Positions 45,437 through 58,100 of a stretch of DNA of 64,000 nt are shown here, piece after piece (positions within the stretch are counted from its first letter, which is position 1; the number at the start of each line of letters is the position of its first letter). The position numbers and the translations under genes were made by a program. The DNA is taken from NCBI GenBank assembly GCA_030248195.1, contig JASAND010019833.1, forward strand, positions 1 to 64,000, read 5' to 3'. The stretch is from Trissonchulus latispiculum (lineage: Eukaryota; Nematoda; Enoplea; Enoplida; Ironidae). Under the pieces are notes generated by a model that did not search any database, had not been told where the DNA came from, and saw nothing but the letters and a program-made list of their open reading frames with translations.

Positions 45437-47540
45437 CTCAAATTTAATGACTACGACAAAAATGACGTAAACACCAGTAGACAACAAAACAATATCTGGT
45501 TCTTTCATAATTTTGGCGTAAGTAAAATATTCCTGTTCCTCAAATTGATGTCGTAAGGAAGAGGTCGTAAATCATTTTTGATGGGAAATTATGCATGAAA
45601 AAACCCAACTTATAAGCATAACGGTTATTTCAGGGAGTAGTATTATTGAGCATTAAAAATGACTTTAAGACTAGGAAAATGCCTGGCATTTTTGGAATTT
45701 TTAAATGATACTTCTGAATAGTGAAATGGGCATTTTCAAAAAAAGCTGCAATAGATCTAAATGACTTCGTTTTAAACTTTATTTTCATTTCAACTGTATT
45801 TCATTCGACTAGAATTCGCTAGAAAATGCCTTTCTGTGAAATTGAACAGTATGTTTGACACGGGATAATTCAGCAACAATTATGCAAATGCAGTCGCAGT
45901 AGATCTGTATGGAATTAACTCAATCCTTTTTGCTCACAGGTTTAGTAAAGTTAAACACTTCATGTTCACTTGATGACCAGTTAAAAATATTTACCTCAAC
46001 TCTTTTAACTCTCTCACACGTTGGGCCCCGAAACCAATGCTCAGAATTGATATTCAGCGGGAGAAAAGTGATCTCTAAAGTCAAACTTCTAGCAGGTGGT
46101 AATTTGCATACGCTTCCGCAAAGGGGGGTTTTGTCTTAAAAGTTTGCTGAGAACTCCTCAATTTGCTGGCCATGATTTACGAGACCGAAAGCTAGGTGTA
46201 ATCTTTCGTTTGCGGAAATTTGTTTTGAAGGGAAAAACGGGTCATTTGTTAAGGAACCATAATGATTTGTCAAAACAAGGTTGTCTGACTACTGGCAATG
46301 AGGTTCATTTGTCAAACAATTAAAAGTGCTGAAAATGTGTTAAAGTTGTGCGAAAGTGCAGAAATTACTCGCCAAGCTTTATGCAGCTATTGCAGGTGTC
46401 CGAATCACCTTTGTAAGCTGGAGTCCCTTCCTTACTACAGGGCTTTTCTCTGACTTAATCTCACCTCTTGATCAAAATGACATTTTTTAAAAAGTCTTAA
46501 AAAAATTTTATAAAATTTATAAAACGTTTACAACAGGTGTCTGAGATTTAGGACAGAAGTTTTCAGGAAGCCTCATAACCTCAAAATGTTTTGGGACAAA
46601 TCCGACCCATTAATTTTAGTTAGAAACCTCGGGAAATACATCCGAAGCCAATGCTTAGCCTGCCAATGGCGTTCTCGAAATTGCTAAGCTTCGCGAAAAT
46701 ATGTACACTATTTCTGGCCAGGACTGTTACGTAAGTAGAATTTTGCGGACATTTTAAGCCAATCAAAAGCTCAAATATTTTGCAGGCCGAAATCCTGAAG
46801 AAGAAACTGAAAAAATAGGAAAATATCAGAAACAACCAGGCAGAGGATTTTCATTAAATCTCTGTTTTTCTGATAATCCAAGAAATCTTAAACCTTAATA
46901 AATTTATGAGGACAGATTTTTCCAATCTGTTCCCCCCCAGAGGCCTCAATAAATATTTGTCATAGGGTCATTAAGAGGGTCCCATAATCCAGGAATAGCC
47001 CAAAACGGTATTATATAACCAGAAAACTTTGACCATACCATAAATGAATTGAGATTCAGTAAATAACAACCGGTCTAACTAAACCTTGAGCCATAATAGA
47101 TAAATTAGGGACCCTTTAATGTGCACCTAATAACTTAAAAAATTAGGAACTGGATATTTAAATGAATGACTTTTTTATTTTTTATTGCCAGAATTTTTTA
47201 GCCTGCTTAATGATTTGCTGGATTGTTAGAAACATGGCTCTTGAAAATATTTTAGAATTGACCTATAAAAGCAAACTGGACATAAGAAAGAGGCAGAAAT
47301 CGCGAAGCTAGTTCTGTGTCTGTAATTCCGGTCAGATAGAAAGTCTATATAGGTAACCCAAAGAACCACAAACAAAAGAAAGATTAATTTGGACAAGTAT
47401 TAATAAGATTAAGCCAGTAAAATTGTATACTACATTATATTGAATGTCCTGTTAGAGCCTGTAATTTCCACAAAAGCTTTAGTATTAATCATCTACAAAT
47501 TTACAAATTTCCATACTGCTACTGTTAGGTACACCGGCAG
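45437..47540. other. Intergenic, no gene seen
   Basis: About 2.1 kb without convincing coding sequence; only short chance frames. Confidence 0.35.
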
Positions 47541-47544
47541 GTTT

Positions 47545-47708
47545 AGATCCAGTGTGGGCTGACCGGCCGGTCGCTGACAGTTTCTGTGGCTTATCACCTT
47601 AAACTTGATAAAATCTGCCTTGAAAAGAGTCAAAAGTCTTATATTTTAACTTGTATTTTGGGTAGCCGGTGACAGGTTGCACCGGCCGGCCCACGAAACA
47701 TCGGGCCG
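47545..47708. repeat. GC-rich hAT-like remnant
   Basis: ACCGGCCGG words near the left and GGGCCGGTGAATAACACTA at the right recall the hAT-like elements at 44327 and 50152. No 8-bp duplication could be found, so the ends are uncertain. Confidence 0.35.
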
Positions 47709-48184
47709 GTGAATAACACTAGTCCCTGTCTACAAGACTGCTGTCCCTGAGAGGGAAATCAGCATCGCTTCAAGCATGAAGTCATAAATTACTCTTATCT
47801 ATTATGTACTCTTGATGCTAGCAATGACCGATCTGTATTCTGGAAACACATAAACTAAAGGTTTCAGCTGGCAGGAAGTTTTTCCGGAATACTGTCAAAA
47901 TGTTTGAACCAAAAATTAGTCAGGATTAACCCTCAGAGCAAAATAAGAGCGGCCCTCCCTCCCATGATCAAAAAAGACTTCATCTTTCAATTTGAGACTA
48001 TCCATTTTGTCAAGTCATTCTCAATTTGTAGCTTTTATCATGTTATCTCAGAAAAACGGAAGTATCTAATATTTGGGATAACATTTGAAAATGACTACAT
48101 CTGGAGAATAAATAAAATGCTCCCAACGCGATTTACACGCCTGTTTACTATTTATTTACCTCTCCCTTCAACTTCAGTTTCTCA

Positions 48185-48423
48185 AGGCCTTTTTCAGAAA
48201 GGGTAGAGTACAGTTAAAATTGCCTGTTTCAACTTGTTTTATCTCCATTGAAGCTTGAGTTTCTCTCGTTTAACTCTATCATGAAAAGGATCGAGTTAAT
48301 TTTAATTCTCCTGTTTTAACTCGTCTTATCTCCATTGAAGCTTGAGTTTCTCTCTTTTAACGCCTTCATGAAACGGATCGAGTTAATTTATGCTCTACTC
48401 TACCCCCTTTCTTCAAAAGGCCT
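48185..48423. mobile_element. MITE with AGGCCTTTTTCAGAAAGGG ends, copy 1
   Basis: A 239-bp element with inverted ends (AAAGGGTAGAGTA on the left, TACTCTACCCCCTTTC on the right). The inside repeats TCTCCATTGAAGCTTGAGTTTCTC twice. A second copy is at 59815-59967 in a cyclin intron. Confidence 0.6.
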
Positions 48424-49352
48424 CCAATGCATCCAAAAACAACAACAATAGGTTTCTGACCTCAGAACAAATTTCGGGAACAGATTTCCCAATAGCCGAT
48501 ACAGAAACCTGAGTCTAAATTGCACATCAGAACGCAACAAATTTGCCCTACTAAGATTTGGGTTAGCTTAAATAGCCAGTGGTCCTTGGAAAGCCGCGAA
48601 GGAAAATAAAGATTGAATGAATCCCCTACAAAACATTTTTAGAGACATTTTTCTTGAGATTCTCAGAGACTTGTGCCAGATGAGTTCAATCGGACTTGCC
48701 AACTAATAATTGAGTTAATGCTAAAACAACTGCGTCCCTTTTTGTAGCATATAACTGGCACACAACGCCAAAAAGAAGGATAACGCCATCATAATAAATC
48801 CTTTAAATATTACAGACCCTAGAGAGAATTTTGAGCTTTCCACAAAACGTTTATCAAAAAATTACATTTTCAAACGTGCCACATAGCTGATGGGAATATA
48901 TATAGTTTTCGGAGATAAAGTTGGCCTGAAACTTTTCCTAACTTCCCCATTCCAAGGGCAAACTTGAGACAATTAAAGTTTTCAGTGAACGGTTTAGAAT
49001 AGTTCAATTTTTGATTCAAAAATTGAAATTTTGAAACCACAAAATGTTGAGAAGTTTGCAGAATTAGAGAACCCTCCACAGCATGAACAATCAAGCCTCT
49101 TGAAATTGTATAAGAACTTGAAATAACTATTGCTTTAAAATTCAACAAGAATTTCACCCAAAGCAGTCATAATTTTGACCTATAAGACCTATAAAACACG
49201 TTTACTAGAAATTCGTTATACAACAATTTGCTCTAGAGCATTTTCATAATTCAGCGTTAGTCAGTAAATAAATAAGTCCACTTCAAATAGCCAACCTGAA
49301 TGCCAACTTCATATTCTTAAAATATATATTCTCTGTAGACGATAACTCAATT
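48424..49352. other. Intergenic, no gene seen
   Basis: Nothing recognised apart from AT-rich sequence. Confidence 0.3.
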
Positions 49353-50151
49353 TACCAAGAGTAAGACACTCAGCTCTTCCTAATAGAATAAGCTTGCAAG
49401 ATGCTCGAAACATTAAGGCCAAAATCTCGGTGGGAGGGCTTCTCAGCGTTAGGAGGGATTGCCTAGGTCCTACCTAAACCGAACTATATAAATTTTTATA
49501 TCGCTAAAAGAGCTCGTTCTACGCAATACAGTGATATAAAAATTATTGCTGTACGATTTTCCTAGCTCAAGTTATAGTATTTAATTTGTCTAAAACGCCC
49601 GTTTTTAAAAAATGTCAGCGTAGTATGCTTACACGCTGAGAAGCCCCCGAGATTTCGCCTAGAGCTGGGGCCGGTTCCACTAGAACCGGTTGGAACCGGA
49701 ATCGGAACCGGAACCGAACCGGAAGGATTTTTAGAACCGGAACCGGAACCGGAACCGGTAGAATTTGGAACCGGCCGGTTCCAGGCTCAAAAAGTGAGTT
49801 TGAACTAAAATTTTTGCCAACTGTAAAATTTGCAAAAGTTGAAATTTGGGCCTGGATCTCATAATTTAGCATCATTTGATTTTGATGTATGATTCCCTCG
49901 TCTCCGCAGCTGAAACTGGAACTGCATTGTCACCAAGAATCATTAGCGAATGATTCGAAATCGGCGATTTCATCATACGAATGTTCGAATAGTTGTTTAC
50001 ATCTCAACATGTAGTCAACGAACAACTCGCTGAACGAATATTCTAAACATTTTTTATTTCCATTTTCCACTAGTTAATTGCTTTAATATTACAGAAGATT
50101 TCTATATTTGTTGCAGGGTTTCGACTCGAGCTAAACTGAATCTGTAATGAC

Positions 50152-51256
50152 TAGTGTTGGAAAATAAGAAAATTTTGCGGGCCGGGCCGGCCCACGGGCC
50201 GATGTGGTCCTACGGGCCGGGCCGCGGGCCGGGCCGGCTCGGCGCGAGCCCGGCCCGCAGCCCGCGGCCCGCCACCGGCCCGCGGGCCGATGGCGGGCCG
50301 GGCCCCGTGGGCCGGCCCGGGGCCGCAAATTTCTACGGGCCGAACGGCCCGACGTCGCAAATACGGCCCGAACTGTTAGGTAATTGATTTCAGCTTGCTT
50401 TACGTCTAATTTCAACTTATTTTACGGCTATTTTTATGTCTTCCATTTTTCACAAACAACAATATGTTACAAGCCGATTCTATTATTTTTCAAAGATGCT
50501 GTCCTACTTTTTTTGAAGCTTTTCACTTCCTCAAACTGCATAAATGTCTCCTGTGTTAAGTTTGTCCACGTGCTTGATTTTGACATAAAGGCCTAATTTA
50601 CATGACTACGTAATAGCAGGGGAAAAACTAAACCAAATTTTGTTTAGTTTGTCTAACAAGGTTTGGGATGTTGGTTATGTTTCTAATTTGCAATTACAAT
50701 AGCAACAAGCGCACTGCGTCTTAAACTGCAAACGATGCCCCCTTACATCAATACCAATACAATACCTAATTATATAAGCGATTGTTTACATTCCAATTGT
50801 TTTGCGACAACTGTTCACATAATAAAAAGCTTCTACACCCTTCTCATGGACGTAACATAAAATGGATTAGGTATATCCAATAAGTAGCCACCATATATAT
50901 ATATAACAACCTTAGACACCCCAGATACAGCTCAATTCTAACTTTCATTATGTGTAATTAATCATCTTAAAACAAAGCCATTGAAAACCCGTAAATGAAA
51001 TTTTGATTGTATACTTGAAATTGCACCGAAATTTATTGAAAAATTGCCATTTACCGTGTAAAAAGACCGGCCCGGCCCGAGCCCGCGGCCCGCCACCGGC
51101 CCGCGGGCCGGTGGCGGGCCGCCTATTTGGAATCTTGCGGGCCGGGCCGCGGGCCGGGCCGTGCCCGAAAAATCCGGGCCGGGCCCGGGCCGGGCCGGCC
51201 CGGCCCGCGGCCCGGCCCGAGCCCGCGGCCCGCCACCGGCCCGCGTCACAACTCTA
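50152..51256. mobile_element. hAT-like element with GGGCCGGGCC arrays, perfect 8-bp TSD
   Basis: A 1105-bp element with ends TAGTGTTGG and a weakly matched CACAACTCTA, and duplication GTAATGAC at 50144-50151 and 51257-51264. GC-rich arrays (about 50175-50370 and 51065-51245) sit in opposite orientation just inside each end, around an AT-rich centre. Long open frames across the arrays are composition artefacts. Confidence 0.8.
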
Positions 51257-51775
51257 GTAATGACCAGAATGTGTTGATGGTAGTAACGTGCAGCAAACAT
51301 TGAAAGGCAGCAAATATATCCAATTTTTGGAGTTCAACGATAATTTTTAAATTATTTTAAAGCTTACCTAAATTTAATAGATTTAAAGCTGCTACAAGTA
51401 TGCAGAGTACGGCCGTCTCAATTCAAATGTTGGACTTGGACATGCGACAAGTTTTGAATATGGATTGATTTCTCGACGTGTGGGAAGCTAAAGAAAAGCT
51501 ATCACAGTTCACGCTACAAAAAGCGCTCCCCGAGGGCATATTTGTTCTGAAATTGCTTAATGAACAAACAAGCTCAATATTTTGAGAAAATGTAAACATT
51601 GTCAAATTTTCACCAACAGCTTCAAGTTTGGAGGCTTATATTTCTCCCTAACAAAATGACAATACAAAACTTAAAAATTTCCCTCAGCAAGCAGTTTTCC
51701 CAAAAATGTGTGCGAAAAGCCGCTTTCTAATTGCTGGAATGAGTTGAGAGGAATCCGTGTTCATAAAAATCTAGC

Positions 51776-53663
51776 CGCTGTCACGGTGCAAATCTTCCCC
51801 CCGTGCAGAACTTCCCCCCGGAAGATTTGCACCGGTGCAATTCTTCCCCCCCCCCGGAAGATTTGCACTGGTGCAATTCTTCCCCCCCCCGGAAGATTTG
51901 CACCGGTGCAATTCTTCCCCCCCCCCCGGAAGTTTTGCACCGGTGCAAATCTTCCCCCGGGGGGAAGATTTGCACCGGCAGAATTTCATAGTTATTAACA
52001 ATAATAACTGCAACCGAGGTCTTAGCTAAGCTCTGGCTTATAGTTTCGAAATTGTAAAATGCAGCTTATATAATCGAAACATAACCTGAAACTGAAACAA
52101 CGCGATGATGCTAGAGGTTCTAACTAATAATTCTAACTTCTAACAAGCAAAAGTTGTATGCAAAATATTTGTTGACAGTTTAGGAGTGTAACCTTTCAGA
52201 AAGGTATTGCCGGTTACGCAGCAAAGCTATTCTTTAAACTTTAGCTTTCACATATGAGGGCAAATGGATTTTTCGACTGATATGGTGTAGCTAAGCTAGC
52301 ACAACAAGAACCGGAATAGCTAATTACAATTCACAGGTTTCGCAAAAAAATAATTGATTAGAATTGACCAGTGCATTGTAGTTTGTTATAACTCCCTGAA
52401 TGAAAGTTTCTTTTTTAGAGTTATTTTTGAATTTACTTTCATTTATCTGTATAAACTGTGAATTTATCAATGCCAATCAAACAATCTTTGAGCTAAAATT
52501 AACATTGAAGTTTTAACTATTTTAACCTGAGTAACTCTTGTAACTCAGAACTAGGATATATCCTCTTTAGCTCTACTTCAAAATCTAGTTGCACTTAACT
52601 CCATAAACTCCTCTATACTCTTTTGAGAAGACCTTTAGAATTTAGATATCCATACTTGAGATCGCCCTCACAAGGAAATATACCAAAAACGAAACCAAGC
52701 AAAGTTTAGATTCCTACATGATAAAATAGCAATAATAATTGGTTAAGAAAGCAAGAAAAATGTTTGGAAGAACTAGGATTAAATTTTATCCACCCAAAGC
52801 CCTAATTCCACTTTATCACCCCCCCCCTTCCCAACTGGAAGTCTAGAAATAAAGGCAAATTCAAGGTTAATTCGAAAATTTTTTAATATTTTAATCAATT
52901 TTAAGTTTTAATCTGTCTAGTATTGATTATCTTAAAATTTGATGAGAATGCGATTGTGCGCACTTTCAATCAATCTTTTAAAACGTTTTAAAATTAAATT
53001 CTTGATTTTCAGGGGCAGACAAACGGGATCCAAAAAGTTTGCTACCATTTTTGCTCAAATGTTGGTTCCAGTGGGTTTCAGAAGCGTTTAACACGAGTCT
53101 GAGATTAATTTTTGTACAGCTTTTCGTTAGCTCAATCTAATAACTTCATCATTGCTAACGAAAAGCCGAATTGAAAAATGAATTTCGATGCATGATAAAC
53201 CAAACACGTCTACGACAAGTGTTCCCAAATGAACTTTACCCCCCCCCCCCCAGGGGTAGACGTAATGTTCAATTGATCCTAGTCAGGTTTCAGTCATTGA
53301 ACGTTATAAAATTCAAATACAAGATACAGGTTATTTCGGTTTGTTGTATTTGTTGAATTTTATTCCTAATTCGACACAATTTTGCCTAAGTTTTATTACA
53401 ATTCAATTTAATTAAGGAAGACTGCCAAAACGACAGGTTTGACGACAACGTTTGAATCATGTGTTGCTAACTTCACGGTTGCTCTGGTAGCTGGTGCAAA
53501 TCTTCCCCGGGGGGAAGTTTTGCACCGGTGCAAAATTTCCGGGGGGAGGATTTGCACCGGTGCAAAATTTCCGGGGGGAAGATTTGCACCGGTGCTAAAC
53601 TTCCGGGGGGGGGGGAGATTTGCACGGGGGAAGATTTGCACCGTGACACCGCCATGCTCAGAG
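51776..53663. mobile_element. Foldback element of GGAAGATTTGCACCGGTGCAA units
   Basis: The left array (51781-51980) repeats CTTCCCCC, then GGAAGATTTGCACCGGTGCAA, about five times. The right array (53490-53655) is its inverted counterpart. The outer ends read GTCACGGTGCAAATC and GATTTGCACCGTGAC. Each unit is itself palindromic around CACCGGTG. Between the arms lie about 1.5 kb of AT-rich DNA without a gene. No clear target duplication. Confidence 0.65.
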
Positions 53664-54166
53664 TTTCGTATCTTTGTTGCTGTGCTTAGGCAGAGATGCC
53701 GCAGAGCAGACAGACCAAATCGGAAACCAAACCAAACCAAAGTCAAACAAGCTTTGAAAAACCAAATTTCTTTATATATTATCTCCTAAACCGCAAAGAA
53801 TCGTTGTTGTAAGTTGTAAGTTTTGGTGAGAGCATTCGAATGACTATAAGTTTGTATATAGTTTATTATTTTCATTAATTTCATCAGCTTTTTGCTTTCG
53901 CTTTTGCTTCCAAAGCGAAGGACGCTTTCAATTATTCTTTGAACTCAAGCTGGAGTCAACGTCAACATTAACTCCTTAGAGCAATTAAATCTTGCAGGCG
54001 CAGAAACATTTGTAAACTGCTATTCCCTATTTTCGTTTTTCAGGAACTTCGGCTTTTGGCACAAAATTCGTAAGAGTGAAGACCGGCCCCAGCTCTAATT
54101 TCGCCGTTAATGTTAAAAGCATCTTCCAAGCTTATTCTATTGGGAAGAGCTGTCTTACTCTTGGTA

Positions 54167-56540
54167 TTATAAACTCTTGATTTTACTGTCTCAACTCAGC
54201 CTTTTAATGGTTGCAGCTGCAGGTATGCGAGATACAAAAAATCCCGGGAGAACTATTTATTGACCCAGAACGCAACTGCCACTATCTTGTGTCCGCTTCA
54301 AACATACATACAAAGTATTCACACCTTTCTACAGCATTTACGAACCTCCTTACCACATACCACTAAAATTTCTCCATTTCGCAGGAAGCCCATATAATAC
54401 TTCAGTTTCTGGAGATGTTTAAAAGCAACTCCCCAACCAAATCCTTAGTAAAATCCTATGAAAACCAAAGCACTACTCCAATCGACCTAACCAACTACAA
54501 AAGCCATAATACTGCCCTAATACGTCAACCACAACTAGCTCTAGCTAATCCTTTATTAAAACCCAGTCACAACATACACACATATAAGACATAATACACA
54601 AGTGCAAAACAAATCGGACATACAAACCAACAAACAACCACAAGAGATGCAAAACCAGACTACAACTCAAATAATACAAACGACAATGTGGAAGATCAAA
54701 AGCAAGAGTACAACCAAGACAACAAGAATATGAAGCTAAAAGAAATACTGCCATTCAGCCAAGAGACTGTAAAATCCTCCGAAAAATAGGGATGTAAAAA
54801 ATCCAAAAATTATAACGAATATGAAGCTAGCCTTAGCAGTTAGCACCATTCAAAAAAGGGCTCGAAAGCTGCTAGCCTTTAATCATTACCTAAGCAAAAA
54901 ACCGTCCAATAAACTAAAGTAAACTAAAGCAGATTTTTCGCAACAGGCAAAAGCAGCTACAGATAGAAACAATACACAAAACTCTGTAGCCTGCCCCAAG
55001 GCCAAATTAGAAACAATCAAACCATTAAAATGTCAATAAAAGTTATTTATTCTCTGTCTCCAGGAAAATTAATTAAATCCATACCACGAAAAGAAATAGA
55101 ACGCTTTAGACCAGACTATAGGTATCACGAAAACGGCATATTCCATTGCATCTGACAGAACAGAAATGGGAAAATACGATAAAACTTACAGGAGAATAAA
55201 AATCAGACACAGGCACACGCATCAAGCAAGAACAGGTAGATCCATGTACAATAAATCTTGTAAGGGTCTAATAATTCTAGTAGGTCTTTTCCATTTCTGG
55301 CCCCCCCAGTGCTAAAATTTTGAAAATTGAACCAATCCAGCTAAAATTTGGTATGGACATATTTCGACCATGCTGAGCTCAAATATTGTAAACCTCATTG
55401 ATTCTTGCAAAATTCAATTTTTTTCGGTTTCGGTTTTTTACGAAAGAGGATTCCAAGGGAAGCCGAAATATTTTTCTCGCCAATTTCGCTGAAAATTGGC
55501 AATGACGGCTTTTAGAGGTCGTAGAACACGAATCTAAAGCCAGTTTTTCCATTCAGATTTTTGCTGCTTGTGGGAGCAATGGGAATTACTGCAAACTATA
55601 CAACCAATCATGTATCATGCACTAGTGCTATAGCAACTAGCAAGTCAGTACAAATTCAGTACTGCATACAAGTAAGTTTTTCGAACAGCAAAATTGCTAC
55701 AAAGCAGCTAACATCAAGTTTCAACTATTGCTAGAACAAACTTATTTACAATCAAACATGGAGTAGAGTAACTTGGGTGGGGTGGAGCAACACCACAAAT
55801 TTTTATAAAACCATGTATATACCCCATGTCCTGTGGCAGGACGGAGATATCTCTTGGGGTAAACCTTTACCTTTACCTTTACCATGTACCGAAACCATAA
55901 ACAAATTTGATTTTTTAAATCTTATGGAATGTCACAAAAGCATGGTATAACATTTCGGAGCAGAAAATAGGAATTAGATTATTGTAGTCAAAACACGTAT
56001 AGTCCATGGAACACATGAACTAAGAACTAAACTACCACAGGTAGTACCATTCAAATAATTTATTGTCTACGAGCCATAAAAAGAAATATTATACGTACAA
56101 TGGCAATAATTACATAAACGTACGTAAGACATAGAATACACAATAAAATGAGCAATACATACGTACATACTTTTAGGGCAATGCTCCGTAAATTTGGACA
56201 GAAAATATCTCAAAGACAAGTAAACAAGCAACAGTCAAACAATCAAGTTCAAGTCAGCTAAAAAGTGTCTTACTGTAGATAGCCAAAGAAATTCATAAGA
56301 TAAATATAAAATTCATGAAAAATCGCGGGGTGGGGTGGGGGGGGGGGTCGGGCAGGCAAACCAAGAGTATTCTAGAAATTGATGCAAATAGTGAGAAGAC
56401 ACAATATTTGGGGAAAACGGGAAACAGGACAAAAGACGGAAATTGTTTCATTTGGACAAAGGTAGTGGAGGAATCTGAGCAACCTTGAAGAAAACCCTAA
56501 AAAAATAAAAAATACAGATATATTTATATTATATATAAAA
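54167..56540. other. Intergenic, no gene seen
   Basis: AT-rich, with a short CCTTTA repeat near 55865-55885. No coding region recognised in about 2.4 kb. Confidence 0.35.
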
Positions 56541-57250
56541 ACAAGAATAAAAATGCTCCGGTGGAGCATGAAAAATGCAATATGGGTGACATTAGGTTGT
56601 AAATGGACAGAGGACTAGGTTTTAAAACGTTAATATGGGAGGGGCAGGTTGTAAATGCCAGGAGGACTAGGTTAAAAGCGCACTAATATGGACCAGCTTC
56701 GCTGAACAACCCATATTCGCGAAAATTGCCCAGTTTCTATCGGCTGCTGCTTGCTGTTGCTATCGGCAGTTCTTCGGAAAATTGTACGATTTGTCAGCAT
56801 GGCCTGCAAGTGTAATGTAGTGGTTCTGCTTATTATACAACTTAATATATAATACACGTACATGATGTCAACTGCTTTTCGCGTCAACTTAATACATACA
56901 AGATTCTGCGCTGACAGTGCAGAAGAAATACCTTGAACACCTTTCTACCAGAACTGCATTGTTTATTTGAAATCAGCTTTAATATTTCAAAATCGTCCCG
57001 CTCGCTTTGAAAGCTGAAGAATGTAGATCTTACTAGTACGCATGTCATGTGGAGTGGAGCATGAGTGACCGCGAATATGGGTTGTTCAGCGAAGCTGGTC
57101 CATATTAGTGCGCTTTTAACCTAGTCCTCCTGGCATTTACAACCTGCCCCTCCCATATTAACGTTTTAAAACCTAGTCCTCTGTCCATTTACAACCTAAT
57201 GTCACCCATATTGCATTTTTCATGCTCCACCGGAGCATTTTTATTCTTGT
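56541..57250. mobile_element. Inverted-repeat element with identical 181-bp arms
   Basis: 56541-56721 and 57070-57250 are exact reverse complements by eye over 181 bases, from ACAAGAATAAAAATGCTCC to the inner CGCG. The 348-bp centre shows no clear gene. No target duplication is visible. Identical arms suggest a recent insertion or gene conversion. Confidence 0.75.
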
Positions 57251-57462
57251 CCTATTTCATTTTTAAGGTTCTCAGTAAAAACCAAAAACCTTAAAGCTGT
57301 GTGAAAGAAACTTTAAAAATTCCGCCAATCATTAATTGTCAACCGAAAGCACAGAACAAAGAAGCTTGAAAAGTTCCAATTTCTTCCCTTTTTTCTTTTG
57401 ACAGAAATCCAACATCCAGTATATACGAATGGCTGCAATAGTTTTAGTTACTGTATATAGCA

Positions 57463-58100
57463 TATAGCACTCTACTGCAGCACAACCAGATCCAAACTTT
57501 ACTGTCTGTGAAGGAAACTCATACAGCACGATTTGCAATGTTCTGCCGCACTTGTGTGCAAAATTTCGGAGGATTGCAACTTATCTGTAACTAGTTCTAG
57601 GCCGTGCTGTACTTCAGCAGCACTCTACTGCAGCGTAACCAGATGCAAGCTTTACTACCAGCGAAGGAAACTCATACGGCACGATTTGGAATGCTCTTCC
57701 GTACTTTTATACAAAATTTCGGACGATTGCAACTTACCTGTAGCGAGTCATAGGCCGTGCTGTACTTCAGCAGCACTGTACTGCAGCGCAACTAGATACA
57801 AACTTTACTGTCGGTGAAGGAAACTCATACGGCACCATTTGCAATACTCTGCCGCACTTGCATGCAAAATTTCGGACGATTGCAACTTACCTGTAGCGAG
57901 TCATAGGCCGTGCTGTACTTCAGCAGCACTGTACTGCAGCGCAACTAGATACAAACTTTACTGTCGGTGAAGGAAACTCATACGGCACCATTTGCAATAC
58001 TCTGCCGCACTTGCATGCAAAATTTTGGACGATTGCAACTTATCTGTAGTTAGTTATAGGCCGTGCTGTACCTCTGCAGCACTGCACTGCAGCGCAACCA
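57463..58100. repeat. Tandem repeat, about 153 bp x 4
   Basis: Four copies starting near 57464, 57618, 57771 and 57923, each with CTGCAGC, CTTTACTG, GAAGGAAACTCATA, GCACTTG, AAAATTT, CGATTGCAACTTA and GGCCGTGCTGTAC. The third and fourth copies are almost identical to each other. Confidence 0.85.

Larger units (their letters stand above)
49660..54097. mobile_element. 4.4-kb hAT-like element, perfect 8-bp TSD
   Basis: Ends TAGAGCTGGGGCCGG and CCGGCCCCAGCTCTA, with duplication ATTTCGCC at 49652-49659 and 54098-54105. Just inside the left end is an array of GGAACCGGAACC units (49675-49790). It hosts another hAT-like element and a foldback element. Without those it would be about 1.4 kb. No transposase. 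Confidence 0.8.
49355..54164. mobile_element. Tc1/mariner-type MITE interrupted by a hAT-like element
   Basis: The left arm begins CCAAGAGTAAGACA and runs through AGCTCTTCC, AATAGAATAAGCTTG and CTTCTCAGCGT. The right arm is its reverse complement, split between 49630-49659 and 54106-54164, and the element is bounded by TA on both sides (49353-49354 and 54165-54166). Without the insert it is about 360 bp with inverted arms of about 95 bp. The TA flanks fit the Tc1/mariner group. Confidence 0.7.

Noticed and set aside
47545..47708. Another hAT element with a TSD
   Set aside because: The ends look related, but neighbouring octamers (TTTAGATC and GTCCCTGT) do not match, so the boundaries are unproven.
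50131..51300. Long Pro/Arg/Ala/Gly-rich open frames on both strands
   Set aside because: They read through GGCC arrays of a hAT-like element, where stop codons are rare by composition.
51771..53746. Frames encoding repeated Cys/Lys/Gly blocks, on both strands
   Set aside because: They follow from the repeat units of the foldback element; the same repeat is open in several frames.
54545..54754. Hydrophobic Cys/Leu-rich minus-strand frame
   Set aside because: Low-complexity translation of CA/TA-rich DNA with no family marks.
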